From Pseudoxanthomonas sp. PXM01 (GTDB taxonomy: Bacteria; Pseudomonadota; Gammaproteobacteria; Xanthomonadales; Xanthomonadaceae), in the NCBI RefSeq assembly GCF_014851815.1, contig NZ_JACVAJ010000002.1:1116001-1180000 (forward strand): a stretch of DNA of 64,000 nucleotides, given 5' to 3'. The notes beneath the pieces are model-generated. The model worked only from the letters and a program-made list of their open reading frames with translations, did no database searches and had not been told where the DNA came from. The number at the start of each line of letters is the position of its first letter. Within the stretch, counting starts at the first letter, position 1. Positions 42,718-51,212 of the stretch are shown in pieces. The position numbers were made by a program, and so were the translations under genes.

Positions 42718-43657
42718 GGACCTCTCCCTCGGGTTCACTTGGCGTCGGTGCCGACAGTCTGATCGCCTCGCTCTTAATCCAATCCGCAACCTGTTGCACC
42801 TGCTGTCGTGGCCGAGGCTCGGCCTCTATGAGCCAGAACCCGTGGTGGCTAGTAGGCGTCACCTTGGCAGACTCGATGACTACAAGCCGACCTTCTTCAA
42901 TCATGGGTCGGATCAGTTCGTAGCGCCCCAGCGCGACGCCCTGTCCCGCCAATGCCGCCTGGATCACCAGGTCGTATTGGTTGAAGTGCAGAAGCGTCCG
43001 TGGCTTGACCTTTTCGCCCACGTGGGCATCCAGCCAAGGGCGCCATTGCAGCCATGGGTAGCGCTCGTCATCGAACTCCAGAAGAGTCAACGCGGATACA
43101 GCTCCCGCCGAGCGCAAGCTCGCGGCACCAAACGACGGGCTGGCCACGGGCACGACGGTTTCTGCAAAAAGCAGCTTCGCACCTGATGGGGCACGATCGG
43201 TAGACGTATAGCGGATGGCCAAGTCGATGCCATCGTTGCGCAGGTCGACCAGTCGATTGTGCGCCGCCACGCGGACATCGATGTCGGGATACAGGGCTTG
43301 CAGTTTTCCCAAGCGCGGAAGCAACCACAGTCCGGTAAAGCCGATCGTCGCGCTGATGGTCACGGGCCTGTTCCTAGTGCGGGCCTGCAGCTCACCCAAC
43401 ACGTCCTGTAATTGCTGGAGCGCCCCGTCCGCGCTTCGATATAGCCGCTCACCTTCGGGGGTAAATTCGATGGTGCGATGACCGCGGACCAGAAGCTTCA
43501 CCCCCAACTGTTCTTCCAGCGCGTGGATCTGGCGACTGACGGCCGACTGGGTCAGGTGCAGATCCTTCGCCGCGAGCGTGATGCTCATGCGCCGCCCCAC
43601 CGCGACGAAGCCGCGAACTAGGTCCAACGAGGGCATTCTTGCGAAATCCATTGGCAT
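42704..43657 (-). CDS. LysR-family transcriptional regulator
   Basis: The 317-residue protein has the LysR helix-turn-helix (MPSLDLVRGFVAVGRRMSIT, LTQSAVSRQIHALEEQLGVK) and a substrate-binding domain of the GcvA/AmpR type (TISATIGFTGLWLLPRLG, VDLRNDGIDLAIRYTSTD, LVIQAALAGQGVALGRYELI). It lies divergent from the MFS operon with about 98 bp between starts, the usual arrangement for a LysR activator of the neighbouring unit. The inducer is unknown. Starts at 43657 and 43651 are both possible; neither has a strong ribosome site. Confidence 0.88.
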   Translation of the reverse strand: MPMDFARMPSLDLVRGFVAVGRRMSITLAAKDLHLTQSAVSRQIHALEEQLGVKLLVRGHRTIEFTPEGERLYRSADGALQQLQDVLGELQARTRNRPVTISATIGFTGLWLLPRLGKLQALYPDIDVRVAAHNRLVDLRNDGIDLAIRYTSTDRAPSGAKLLFAETVVPVASPSFGAASLRSAGAVSALTLLEFDDERYPWLQWRPWLDAHVGEKVKPRTLLHFNQYDLVIQAALAGQGVALGRYELIRPMIEEGRLVVIESAKVTPTSHHGFWLIEAEPRPRQQVQQVADWIKSEAIRLSAPTPSEPEGEVHVDR

Positions 43658-43755
43658 GCGCCCGAGGAATGCGAACGTTCCGAAAAGTAGGTTGAAGCGG
43701 CAAAGCGCATCGCCCCTAATAGCGACACTATCCCACTGTCGCAGCGAGCGCCAGC

Positions 43756-45024
43756 ATGTCGCACCCGCAGGAAACGAATTCCAAGGATGCATGCATTCGG
43801 ACGATCGACCACGGCCCGCGTCGCCTTTGGGGCGTGGTGATCGCGGCCGGTCTGGTGATGGGCCTAGCCTTGGGCGTGCGCCATGTCCAGGGCTTGTTCC
43901 TGCTTCCCGTCACGGGTGAACAGGGTTGGTCGCGCGAGCTGTTCGGCTTCGCTCTGGCGGTGCAGAACCTGACCTGGGGCATCGCACAGCCGTTCACCGG
44001 CATGTTGGCGGATCGCTATGGAGCAAGACGCGTGGTCGTCTTCGGTGTCGTGCTGTATGCATTGGGACTGGCGGCCATGACGCAAGCAAGCAGTCCGGCG
44101 ATGTTCGTGGCGGCCTGCGGCGTGGCGTTGGGCGTGGCGCTGTCGTGTACCGCATTCGGCGTCATCTACGCCGCAGTTAGCCGACTCGTGGCGCCTGGTC
44201 AGCGCCCCTGGGCCATTGCGGTGACCGGGGCAATAGGTGGACTGGGCCAGTTCGTCATGGTGCCGCTCGTGCAGGAGCTCATTGCGTCCCTCGACTGGAA
44301 AGCGAGCTTGTGGATCCTGGCCATTGCCATGGCGGCGTTGGCGCCGCTGGCGCTGCCCCTGAAGGATCGCACTGCGTATGCCATCACCGAACATGAGGAT
44401 GGCGACCGGGGCGTTGTCCATGCGGTCCGGGAAGCGATCTCGCACAGCGGCTTCTGGCTCCTCAACCTGGGCTTTCTGGCATGCGGGTTCCAGTTGGCTT
44501 TCATCGCCACCCACCTACCTGCCTATCTGATCGATCAGGGCCTGGGACCGATGGCCGGCGTCGGCGCTTTGGCGACGATCGCGCTGACCAACATTGTCGG
44601 CATCTACGTATGCGGCATGCTGGGCGGCAAATGGCGGCAGAAGAACCTGTTGGCCACCCTATATCTGGCGCGCACCGTCGCCATCGGGCTATTCATTCTG
44701 CTGCCGCTGAGCCTGTGGACGGTCTATGGGTTCGCGGCGGTCATGGGATTCCTCTGGCTGGGCACCGTCCCGCTCACCAACGGTGTGCTGACGCGTGTGT
44801 TCGGCGTGCGCTATCTGGCCACCCTGTTCGGCTTCGTCTTCTTCGGCCACCAACTGGGATCGTTCCTGGGCGTCTGGCTGGGCGGTTATGTCTTCGACGA
44901 GATGGGTTCTTATCAACCGATCTGGCTCGTCGCGATGGCCCTGGGGCTGATCGCCGCCGCACTTCACTGGCCGATCGATGACCGACAACGGCACCGGCCA
45001 CTGGTGGCGGGGGCGGCGCCATGA
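43756..45024 (+). CDS. MFS transporter, oxalate/formate-antiporter-like
   Basis: The 422-residue protein has about 12 membrane segments. Signatures are GVRHVQGLFLLPVTGEQGWS in helix 1, the loop GMLADRYGARRVVVFG after helix 2, and a second-half repeat GGKWRQKNLLA. It resembles the YbfB/OFA-like monocarboxylate transporters. The substrate is not readable. It heads an operon with a 46-residue membrane protein, a DsbA-like isomerase and an SDR, under a divergent LysR gene, which suggests uptake of an aromatic or organic acid. Its stop overlaps the next start as ATGA. Confidence 0.85.
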   Translation: MSHPQETNSKDACIRTIDHGPRRLWGVVIAAGLVMGLALGVRHVQGLFLLPVTGEQGWSRELFGFALAVQNLTWGIAQPFTGMLADRYGARRVVVFGVVLYALGLAAMTQASSPAMFVAACGVALGVALSCTAFGVIYAAVSRLVAPGQRPWAIAVTGAIGGLGQFVMVPLVQELIASLDWKASLWILAIAMAALAPLALPLKDRTAYAITEHEDGDRGVVHAVREAISHSGFWLLNLGFLACGFQLAFIATHLPAYLIDQGLGPMAGVGALATIALTNIVGIYVCGMLGGKWRQKNLLATLYLARTVAIGLFILLPLSLWTVYGFAAVMGFLWLGTVPLTNGVLTRVFGVRYLATLFGFVFFGHQLGSFLGVWLGGYVFDEMGSYQPIWLVAMALGLIAAALHWPIDDRQRHRPLVAGAAP

Positions 45025-45161
45025 GCGTGCCCCGGCTGCTGTCACGGACAGCACTCGGTTTACTGGGCTTCGGCTTGGCCGCGTGCGTATTCAGGGCTTG
45101 GCTTGAGCCGGCCGATCCCAGTCTGTGGCTCGGCGCCTGGCTGACGGGCTTGTGCACATGA
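45021..45161 (+). CDS. 46-residue single-span membrane protein
   Basis: This short gene starts at an ATG overlapping the MFS stop (ATGA) and ends at TGA 45159-45161, 16 bp before the next gene. The product MSVPRLLSRTALGLLGFGLA... has one hydrophobic stretch at about 10-25 and a second partly hydrophobic end (LWLGAWLTGL), with basic residues at the start. Tight coupling to the transporter suggests a small partner of it. I recognise no family. Confidence 0.6.
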   Translation: MSVPRLLSRTALGLLGFGLAACVFRAWLEPADPSLWLGAWLTGLCT

Positions 45162-45177
45162 CAAGGATCACCAGGTC

Positions 45178-45777
45178 ATGAAGCCACATCGGACGATCGA
45201 ACTCTGGTTCGACTTCAGCAGCAACTATTGTTATCCCACCATCATGCGGGTCGAATCGCTGGCGGCATTGCACGGCATTGCCGTGCAATGGAGACCCTTC
45301 CTGCTCGGCCCCATCTTCAAGGCAATCGGGTGGTCGTCGTCGCCGCTTTTCCTGCATGAAGCGAAATCCCGTTATGTATGGCGGGACATGTGCCGGCGCG
45401 CAGAGCGCTTCGGCCTGCCCTTCGTGCAGCCCAGCGTCTTTCCACGGCGAACCTTGCTGCCGATGAGGATCGCCACACTGGCCAGCGAGTCATCCTGGAT
45501 CGGCGAATTCTGCAGGCTGTCGATGCTGGCCCATTTCGGCGCCAATCGCGACATAGACACTTACGAGGCCATGCGAGGCATTCTTGATCACCTGGCACTC
45601 CCGAGCGCGGGACTGATGGCAGACGCCGAGTCTGAGACGAACAAGGCGCTGCTGCGACGGCGCACGGAGCAGGCCATGGTGCGAGGGGTGTTCGGAGCGC
45701 CCATGATCTTCGTCGGACAAGAAATGTTCTGGGGCGATGATCGCCTGGAAGACGCCCTTGAATGGGCAACATGCTGA
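45178..45777 (+). CDS. DsbA-family 2-hydroxychromene-2-carboxylate isomerase-like protein
   Basis: The 199-residue protein has the kappa-class thioredoxin fold: ELWFDFSSNYCYPTIMRVE at the start with the conserved Ser of the isomerase site, WRPFLLGPIFKAIG, the helical insert, and GVFGAPMIFVGQEMFWGDDRL near the end. HCCA isomerases use glutathione in naphthalene and related aromatic breakdown; homologues without that pathway are common. No dioxygenase is nearby. It belongs to the MFS-small protein-isomerase-SDR operon. Confidence 0.87.
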   Translation: MKPHRTIELWFDFSSNYCYPTIMRVESLAALHGIAVQWRPFLLGPIFKAIGWSSSPLFLHEAKSRYVWRDMCRRAERFGLPFVQPSVFPRRTLLPMRIATLASESSWIGEFCRLSMLAHFGANRDIDTYEAMRGILDHLALPSAGLMADAESETNKALLRRRTEQAMVRGVFGAPMIFVGQEMFWGDDRLEDALEWATC

Positions 45778-45784
45778 GGACCGA

Positions 45785-46540
45785 ATGACAACACCATCTC
45801 CATCAAGCTCCATCATCATCGTTACCGGCGGCACGCGCGGCATAGGCAGGTGCATCGTGGAGCGCCTCCACACGGATGGCTACGGCATCCTGTTCACGCA
45901 CTCCTCCTCGGTCCAGGATGCGGCATCGCTGGAACGGGGGCTGCACTCGCCCGAAAGGCCCTGCCGTGGCGTCCGGATCGATATCGCCGAGCCGGATGCT
46001 GCCCAGCGCATCTTCGACGCCGCGGTGGCGCTCGGCCATGTTATCGGCTTGGTGAACAATGCCGGGGTCACGGGAAAGCTCGGACCCTTGGTAGACCTGA
46101 GCGACGACGACCTGGACCGCGTGATCGCCGTCAATCTGACGGCCACGATCCGGCTCTGCCGGGAGGCAGCCCGTCGCTGGTCCGCCAGGACAGAGCGCTC
46201 GTCCATCGTGAATATCTCCTCCGTGGCCGCGCGCACGGGCTCGCCGAACGAGTACGTCGGCTACGCAGCGACGAAGGCGGCGGTGGAAACACTCACGATC
46301 GGCTTGGCCAAAGAACTCGCGCCACGCAACATCCACGTCAGCGCCGTATCGCCGGGGACCATCGACACCACGATCCATGCGCGCGCCGGCCAGCCGGATC
46401 GTGCGCAGCGCGTGGCCGAGAGGATACCCATGAAGCGTCCAGGGAGGCCGGAGGAGATCGCCGGTGCTGTCGCCTGGCTCGTCTCCGCAGACGCTTCCTA
46501 CGCCACGGGCTGCGTGCTCAATGTCGCAGGAGGACTATAG
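45785..46540 (+). CDS. Short-chain dehydrogenase/reductase
   Basis: The 251-residue enzyme is a classical SDR. The cofactor motif TGGTRGIG is near residues 16-23, NNAG follows at about 93-96 (GLVNNAGVTGK), the catalytic Ser is in NISSVAART and the Tyr/Lys pair in YVGYAATKAAVE. The end has the usual PGRPEEIAGAVAWLVS and TGCVLNVAGGL. No acidic residue stands where NADH-type enzymes have one after strand 2, so NADPH is plausible. GAGG precedes the ATG at 45785. It is the last gene of the MFS operon and ends 2 bp from the convergent NTF2-like gene. Confidence 0.88.
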   Translation: MTTPSPSSSIIIVTGGTRGIGRCIVERLHTDGYGILFTHSSSVQDAASLERGLHSPERPCRGVRIDIAEPDAAQRIFDAAVALGHVIGLVNNAGVTGKLGPLVDLSDDDLDRVIAVNLTATIRLCREAARRWSARTERSSIVNISSVAARTGSPNEYVGYAATKAAVETLTIGLAKELAPRNIHVSAVSPGTIDTTIHARAGQPDRAQRVAERIPMKRPGRPEEIAGAVAWLVSADASYATGCVLNVAGGL

Positions 46541-46542
46541 CT

Positions 46543-46959
46543 TCAGCGCTTGCGCTGACTGGCGATCTCCGCCAGCAAGTTCGACCGGTCGAAGTAGACC
46601 TCGTTGCGCCGGATCTTTCCTTGCGCATCCAACTGCACGAGACAGACGCCGGTGATCGACAAGATCTTGTCTCCGACAGGAATTGTGGCGTGCCATTTGT
46701 TCAAGAACCCGTCTTCCATGGGGATGCCCTCTACCTGCGTCCAGACCCAGTGCGGGTTGTAAGCCAGCAGCCGGGAAAAGTAGGCGAGCAGCGCAGGCTT
46801 TCCGTTGATGCCATCAGGCACGCCGGGGTCCAGATAGTACGCATCGTCCGCGTAGAAGCTCACCAGACGCTCAGGATCGTTGCCGGTCCACGCAGGGAGC
46901 CAGGACAACGCGAACTGTCGCGCTTCGTCCTTGCCGAGTGATCGCATGTTGAACCTCAT
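46543..46959 (-). CDS. NTF2/SnoaL-like protein
   Basis: The 138-residue protein is a cytoplasmic NTF2-fold domain: ALSWLPAWTGNDPERLVSFY, ADDAYYLDPGVPDGINGKPA, then HATIPVGDKILSITGVCLVQ and IRRNEVYFDRSNLL. These folds bind small ligands or act as isomerases; the catalytic Asp/Tyr pair cannot be assigned. Starts at 46959 or 46947 are both possible. Its start is only 27 bp from that of the divergent rhodanese gene, so each promoter must reach into the other's gene or start. The 3' end faces the SDR gene. Confidence 0.75.
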   Translation of the reverse strand: MRFNMRSLGKDEARQFALSWLPAWTGNDPERLVSFYADDAYYLDPGVPDGINGKPALLAYFSRLLAYNPHWVWTQVEGIPMEDGFLNKWHATIPVGDKILSITGVCLVQLDAQGKIRRNEVYFDRSNLLAEIASQRKR

Positions 46960-46986
46960 GCTGTGCCAGATAACGAGGAAATTTTT

Positions 46987-47400
46987 ATGCCCAAGAATGC
47001 CGTAACGCAAGTGGCCGCAGCGACGTCCGACGAGGCGCAGTTGCACTTCGCGCGTAAATTCCAGTTTGAAACCGATTGTTGGGACGTGCACGAGGCTATC
47101 GAACGTGGAAATCCAGGCTTCGTGCTGCTGGACGCGCGTTCGCACGAGCTCTATGGCGCAGGTCATGTTCCAGGCGCGACAAGCCTTCCCCATCGGAAGA
47201 TCACCGAAGCCTCGATGCGCCACTATCCGGATGGCACGCTGTTTGTGACCTACTGCGCAGGGCCACACTGCAATGGCGCGGACAGAGCGGCCCGTCGTCT
47301 TGCCGAGTTGGGACGGCCGGTCAAAGTCATGGTCGGCGGCATTACGGGCTGGCAGGACGAGGGATTCGATCTGGCGACCACAGTTTCGGCGAGCGTATAA
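46987..47400 (+). CDS. Rhodanese-like domain protein
   Basis: The 137-residue protein is a single rhodanese domain: FVLLDARSHELYGAGHVPGATSL (reading on in two parts around residues 40-60) with DARS and GHVPGA, and the active-site loop VTYCAGPHCNGADRAAR near 93-107 with Cys as nucleophile. The loop has six residues after Cys, as in sulfurtransferases. No second domain is present. GAGGAA precedes the ATG. It transfers sulfur from a thiosulfate or thiol donor in the family; the partner is unknown. It is followed 1 bp later by a GNAT gene. Confidence 0.85.
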   Translation: MPKNAVTQVAAATSDEAQLHFARKFQFETDCWDVHEAIERGNPGFVLLDARSHELYGAGHVPGATSLPHRKITEASMRHYPDGTLFVTYCAGPHCNGADRAARRLAELGRPVKVMVGGITGWQDEGFDLATTVSASV

Positions 47401-47401
47401 G

Positions 47402-47860
47402 GTGCACGTTCGCCGCGCCCTTCCCGCCGACGCGGCAGCGATGGTTCCGCTGTGCGTTGCGCACGCAGCCTACGAGGGCGCCACGCTTCCGGGGCCACCG
47501 TCCCCAGATGCGCTGCAGGCGGCGTTATGGGGACCTTTCCCTCGACTTTATGCGTGGATAGCGTTCGTCAACGACGAGATGGTCGGATATGGCTCTGGAT
47601 CACTAACTTATTGCACGTGGAGCGCTTCGACCTACTTCTTGATGGATGCCCTTTTCATCGAAGAAGCCTACCGCGGTGTCGGTCTTGGTTCTGACCTGCT
47701 AGGCGCAATGCGTGACTTCGCTTGCTCCAAGCAGTGCACGCGAATGGAGTGGCTTACGCCCACCGAGAACACGAGCGCTCTCGGTTTCTACGAGTCCAGG
47801 GGTGCTGTGTGTCAGGAGCGCATCCGTCTAAAGCTTTCGCTCGATCGCGACCCCCTCTGA
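47402..47860 (+). CDS. GNAT N-acetyltransferase
   Basis: The 152-residue protein starts at a GTG one base after the rhodanese stop. It has the GNAT core: HVRRALPADAAAMVPLCV at the start, FLMDALFIEEAYRGVGLGSD with the acetyl-CoA loop (RGVGLG) at about 84-103, and TRMEWLTPTENTSALGFYES, the late strand with the usual Asn-x-x-Ala-x-x-x-Tyr pattern. It probably acetylates an amine or antibiotic-like molecule. The start has only a weak ribosome site within the preceding stop, suggesting coupling. Confidence 0.82.
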   Translation: MHVRRALPADAAAMVPLCVAHAAYEGATLPGPPSPDALQAALWGPFPRLYAWIAFVNDEMVGYGSGSLTYCTWSASTYFLMDALFIEEAYRGVGLGSDLLGAMRDFACSKQCTRMEWLTPTENTSALGFYESRGAVCQERIRLKLSLDRDPL

Positions 47861-47882
47861 AGAGCAGCCATGGGAGTGTGAG

Positions 47883-48359
47883 ATGCCAAGAGAAGTATGG
47901 CCAACCGCCCTTAATTCGGATGATGTAGCGCCAAATTCGGGAACGAACTACCCGAAGCCCTACTCGGGCCGCGTGGCAGGAAGGAGCAAGCGCAGGCTTG
48001 GCGACGCCTTCGGCCTGAGCAACTTCGGCGTGAACTTGACTCGTCTTGAACCAGGCGCGATATCGGCACTGAGACACGCCCATACCAAGCAAGATGAGTT
48101 CGTCTATGTACTGGAGGGGACACCCACGCTCGTCAACGATCGAGGGAATCACCTGTTGGAGCCCGGCATGTTTGCAGGCTTCAAGGCTGGTCATAGCGAT
48201 GCGCATCATTTAGTGAATCGCACCAATCGTCCTGTCGTCTATCTCGAAATCGGGGACCGATCTAAAAGAGACCACGTGCTGTACCCTGATGACGACCTTG
48301 AAGCGCGTTCTCATGGTGGAAGCTGGCATTTCACGCGCAAGAATGGCGAGCCCTACTGA
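47883..48359 (+). CDS. Cupin-domain protein
   Basis: The 158-residue protein has one cupin barrel. The first motif is LRHAHTKQDEFVYVLEGTPT with His, His, Glu as metal ligands, and the second is GFKAGHSDAHHLVNRTNRPV with a further His. The N-terminal ~35 residues carry a basic stretch (GRSKRRLGDAFG). It resembles cupins reported near sugar or amino-acid processing genes, but the substrate is not readable. GGGAGTGTG precedes the ATG. It lies last in the rhodanese-GNAT-cupin group and is followed by a dispersed repeat. Confidence 0.85.
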   Translation: MPREVWPTALNSDDVAPNSGTNYPKPYSGRVAGRSKRRLGDAFGLSNFGVNLTRLEPGAISALRHAHTKQDEFVYVLEGTPTLVNDRGNHLLEPGMFAGFKAGHSDAHHLVNRTNRPVVYLEIGDRSKRDHVLYPDDDLEARSHGGSWHFTRKNGEPY

Positions 48360-48386
48360 GCCGCTACCGGCGATTGCTCGAAGCCG

Positions 48387-48414
48387 ATGTCCGCTATCGG
48401 CCAGAAGCGGACAT
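48387..48414. repeat. Dispersed palindromic repeat, copy 7
   Basis: ATGTCCGCTATCGGCCAGA followed by AGCGGACAT, near-identical to copy 2, between convergent genes. Confidence 0.8.
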
Positions 48415-48445
48415 CATCTCCTCGAGAGCAACACCATTGCCGAAT

Positions 48446-49120
48446 TCAGAACCCAGTGGCAGCCGCTTCGTCGCAGCTCATTCGCAGGAACTTCGCGGCG
48501 TACTCGACGCGGTCGGCCAGTTCGGAATCGCCCGGTACGAAGGAAAGAATGTTCGTTGGAAAGGCCTGACCCTTTGCCCGCACGTCGATGCGACTGCCGT
48601 CGTTGCTCCGTACGACCTGCGCCTGCCGCCAGTCGATGAAGTGGGGGCCGGCGAATTTCTTGAAGTCTTCCGTGTAGTTCCACGACTCATTCTTCAGCAC
48701 CGTCACCGAGGTCAGGAACCCGGGCTCCTCCCATGACGTGCTGTTGTGTTCGAAGGCGCTCGCCGGCATCTGCACGCCGTCGATGCGGGTCGTGCAGACA
48801 TCGGCGGCGCCCTGGGCGTCGCCGTAGGATAGGTCGGGCACCGGGAACTCGCCCAGCGATTTCTCCACCGTGTCGGTGCTCTTCTCTTCCTTGATCGAAA
48901 GCTTGATGCGGCTGATCTCCACCGTGTGGGTGCCGGTGACGTGGTTGGGGCGGCCCAGCGCATCGACGAACGTGGCGCGGGCGAAGCCTTGCTTGGCCAT
49001 GGCCGCGAGAAACGCCTGCGCCCCCTCAGCCGTCTGCGCGGACTGGGCCAGGGCGACCGGCGATATCGACAGCGACACAGTGGAAAGCGCCAAGCCAAGC
49101 ACGAGGGCGGCTCTGATCAT
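48446..49120 (-). CDS. Exported protein of unknown function (Cys-containing)
   Basis: The 224-residue product has a signal peptide (MIRAALVLGLALSTVSLSIS). After cleavage it is a mixed alpha/beta protein with a helical start (AQAFLAAMAKQGFARATFVD), VCTTRIDGVQMP and a C-terminal FLRMSCDEAAAT with one Cys each, able to form a disulfide in the periplasm. I recognise no family. It follows the coiled-coil protein gene by 38 bp in the same direction and is probably cotranscribed with it. The start at 49120 lies before the strong signal peptide. Confidence 0.65.
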   Translation of the reverse strand: MIRAALVLGLALSTVSLSISPVALAQSAQTAEGAQAFLAAMAKQGFARATFVDALGRPNHVTGTHTVEISRIKLSIKEEKSTDTVEKSLGEFPVPDLSYGDAQGAADVCTTRIDGVQMPASAFEHNSTSWEEPGFLTSVTVLKNESWNYTEDFKKFAGPHFIDWRQAQVVRSNDGSRIDVRAKGQAFPTNILSFVPGDSELADRVEYAAKFLRMSCDEAAATGF

Positions 49121-49158
49121 GGATCGTCTCGATGGGGAAGAGAAGTCGGCGCGCGGCG

Positions 49159-50670
49159 TCACAGCGACACCGACACGTCTTCACGGAAGCGAGGTCGCAC
49201 GCCCTGCAAGGTCTGCTCGTCGCTACTGGTCTGGTTCCAGACGTAGTTGAAGTTGCCATCGCTTGTGATCTCACGGCCACTGGCGCGGCAGCGGGCGATA
49301 AAGGCGTCCTTCAACGCGTAGACCGCCGCACGCGCCTGCTCGCCCGATCCCTGCGGGAGGAAACCTGGCGCACCCCATCCTGGCGGTCCCGGCCGGGTGA
49401 TGACGTTGGAGTAGCAGGTGGGATTGACGGTATCGCCCGGCTTGTTGAGCAGGCCGATGGTCAGGATGAACCGCAGCGGCTTGACCGCTGCGGTGGCGGA
49501 CGCGGTGCCCGACGACCCCGTCGTGGGCGCGGTCGTCTGCTGCTGCGCGCGCACCTGCTGCAGGCGTTGCCGTTCGGCCGCTGCCTGCGCGGCGAGTTCG
49601 CGGTCGCGTGCCGCGGCCTGGGCCTGCCGCGCCTGCGCGGCCGCGTCGGGCACCGCGGGCGCGGCCGGTGACGGGGCCTGCGCGTACTGCGTCTGGCGCG
49701 CGCGCTCGGCTTCCGCGCGCCGGCGTTGTTCTTCGCGCTCGCGGCGTTGGGCGGCGGCCGCCTGCTGGCGCTGGATGTCTTGAATGAAGGCATCCTGCGC
49801 TTCGCGCTCGGCCTGGTTTTTGGCCATCTCGTTGCCGAGCGTGGTCAGGAACACCTCGGCCAGGTTCGGTGCGGGTGCGGACGGCTCCTCGTCCTCCCAG
49901 GCTTCCTCCTCGACGGTGGCCATCTGCTCCATCTGCTGGCGCAGCTGTTCGGCCGCCGCCTGCTCCTGGCTCAACGCCTGCGCACGCCGCGCCTTGTCGC
50001 TCTGCATGCGCTCGCGCAGCCTCGCCAAGTCGGCCTCGGACAGGGTGCGCGGGCCCGACTTTGGCGCCGGTGGCGGGGAAGCGGACGGTGGAGCCGGCGT
50101 CGCGGTGGGTGATCGTGCGGCGACCGTGCCCGCTGTCATGACATCGGCGGGTAACGACGCGGCCGGTGGCGGCACGACCACCGAGCGCTCCGTGGAGACC
50201 GGCGCCGATGCCGTCTGCGCGAGTGGCCCGTAGGTCCGCGTGCCGGTGACCTTCACCACCTGGCGGGCGTCATCGATCTTGACCGACTCCGCCACCACTC
50301 GGCCGTCTCTCAGCGACAGCCGCATCGGCGTCTTGAACGGGCCGCGCCGCAGCCACAGCACCGAGCCGTCCGCGGCGACATACCCGTCGTAGGTGTACAA
50401 CGCGCCGCTTTCCTGGACCAGTTGGCCCGGCTGTTCGCCCAGCCGTATGACGCTGGTCGAGCCGGCGTCCGACTGCCTCAGCGTGCCGTCGGCCTCCCAA
50501 GCCCACGCGACGGCGCCCTGTTCCCCTTTCCAAGTCTTGCCCGCGACCTCGGCATACACGCCCCACGCCGCCGGATTGGCCGGTGCCTCCGCCGCCGCGC
50601 CCTGCGCGATGGCCACGATCCACAGCACAGCGGCCAGCCAGGGCCGGACCGCCTTCTTCGCTAACGACAT
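49159..50670 (-). CDS. Exported coiled-coil protein of unknown function
   Basis: The 503-residue protein has a signal peptide (about 1-27; AVLWIVAIAQGAAAEA). Residues 30-145 form a beta-rich N-terminal domain (AWEADGTLRQSDAGS, LWLRRGPFKTPMRL). A Pro/Ala/Ser linker follows, then a long Gln/Ala/Glu/Arg coiled coil at about 215-400. A C-terminal domain at about 410-500 (ILTIGLLNKPGDTVNPTCYS) has two Cys. GGGGAGAG precedes the ATG at 50670. The coiled coil recalls envelope or septum-linked proteins, but the partner is unknown. A shadow reading frame on the plus strand is caused by the repetitive codons. Confidence 0.65.
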   Translation of the reverse strand: MSLAKKAVRPWLAAVLWIVAIAQGAAAEAPANPAAWGVYAEVAGKTWKGEQGAVAWAWEADGTLRQSDAGSTSVIRLGEQPGQLVQESGALYTYDGYVAADGSVLWLRRGPFKTPMRLSLRDGRVVAESVKIDDARQVVKVTGTRTYGPLAQTASAPVSTERSVVVPPPAASLPADVMTAGTVAARSPTATPAPPSASPPPAPKSGPRTLSEADLARLRERMQSDKARRAQALSQEQAAAEQLRQQMEQMATVEEEAWEDEEPSAPAPNLAEVFLTTLGNEMAKNQAEREAQDAFIQDIQRQQAAAAQRREREEQRRRAEAERARQTQYAQAPSPAAPAVPDAAAQARQAQAAARDRELAAQAAAERQRLQQVRAQQQTTAPTTGSSGTASATAAVKPLRFILTIGLLNKPGDTVNPTCYSNVITRPGPPGWGAPGFLPQGSGEQARAAVYALKDAFIARCRASGREITSDGNFNYVWNQTSSDEQTLQGVRPRFREDVSVSL

Positions 50671-50790
50671 GGCTCTCCCCAGAGCATCCCAACCCGCGAA
50701 GCTTAGCAACTGCGCGATGAGCATCGATAGCGCTCAGGTAGGTCGACGCAAAGGCGTCTCTCCGGGGCGATCCCGGCCCGATATCTGGGC

Positions 50791-50815
50791 ATGTCTCCTT
50801 TGGGTCGGAAGCAGT
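50791..50815. repeat. Dispersed palindromic repeat, copy 8 (GGGTCGG-core subtype, degraded)
   Basis: ATGTCTCCTTTGGGTCGG followed by AAGCAGT; the palindrome has decayed. It lies between two minus-strand units. Confidence 0.5.
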
Positions 50816-50834
50816 CGTCGATTGAAACCCAGCG

Positions 50835-51212
50835 TCACCGCCCCGCGGTACCACCCTCCCACGAGTGGGCCCGTCGACGCACGAAGGTGCTGGCGGTCAT
50901 GAGAGAGAACGCCGTCACCAGTATCGACAGCGCGACCCAGTGGAGCTGAAGGGTCGATGCCTTCGCGGATAGGCCGGCCAGCCATGTCTGAAGCGCCTGC
51001 ACCGGGCCGTCCCCTGCGATGCCGACGCTGCCGGCAACCAGGCAGGCGACCAGCGCCACCCATCCCGGCAATGCCTGCCTCCAAGGAAAAGCGAGTGGCG
51101 GCAGGGTCCGCGTCTCCCGCTCGATGGCCCACATGACCGATGCGGTGAACGCCGGCGAGGGTGCGATCCCGATCTCGCTGGCCAGAATGCGGTCGATATC
51201 GTCGGGACTCAT
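50835..51212 (-). CDS. Membrane-anchored anti-sigma factor-like protein
   Basis: The 125-residue protein begins with a short cytoplasmic helix (MSPDDIDRILASEIGI) followed by two hydrophobic spans at about 50-70 and 90-110. Its start overlaps the end of the ECF sigma gene as ATGA, the usual arrangement for a cognate anti-sigma factor. It lacks the zinc motif of ZAS-type proteins. That it binds the sigma factor is inferred from context and size. No regulator of the pair is visible nearby. Confidence 0.75.
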   Translation of the reverse strand: MSPDDIDRILASEIGIAPSPAFTASVMWAIERETRTLPPLAFPWRQALPGWVALVACLVAGSVGIAGDGPVQALQTWLAGLSAKASTLQLHWVALSILVTAFSLMTASTFVRRRAHSWEGGTAGR

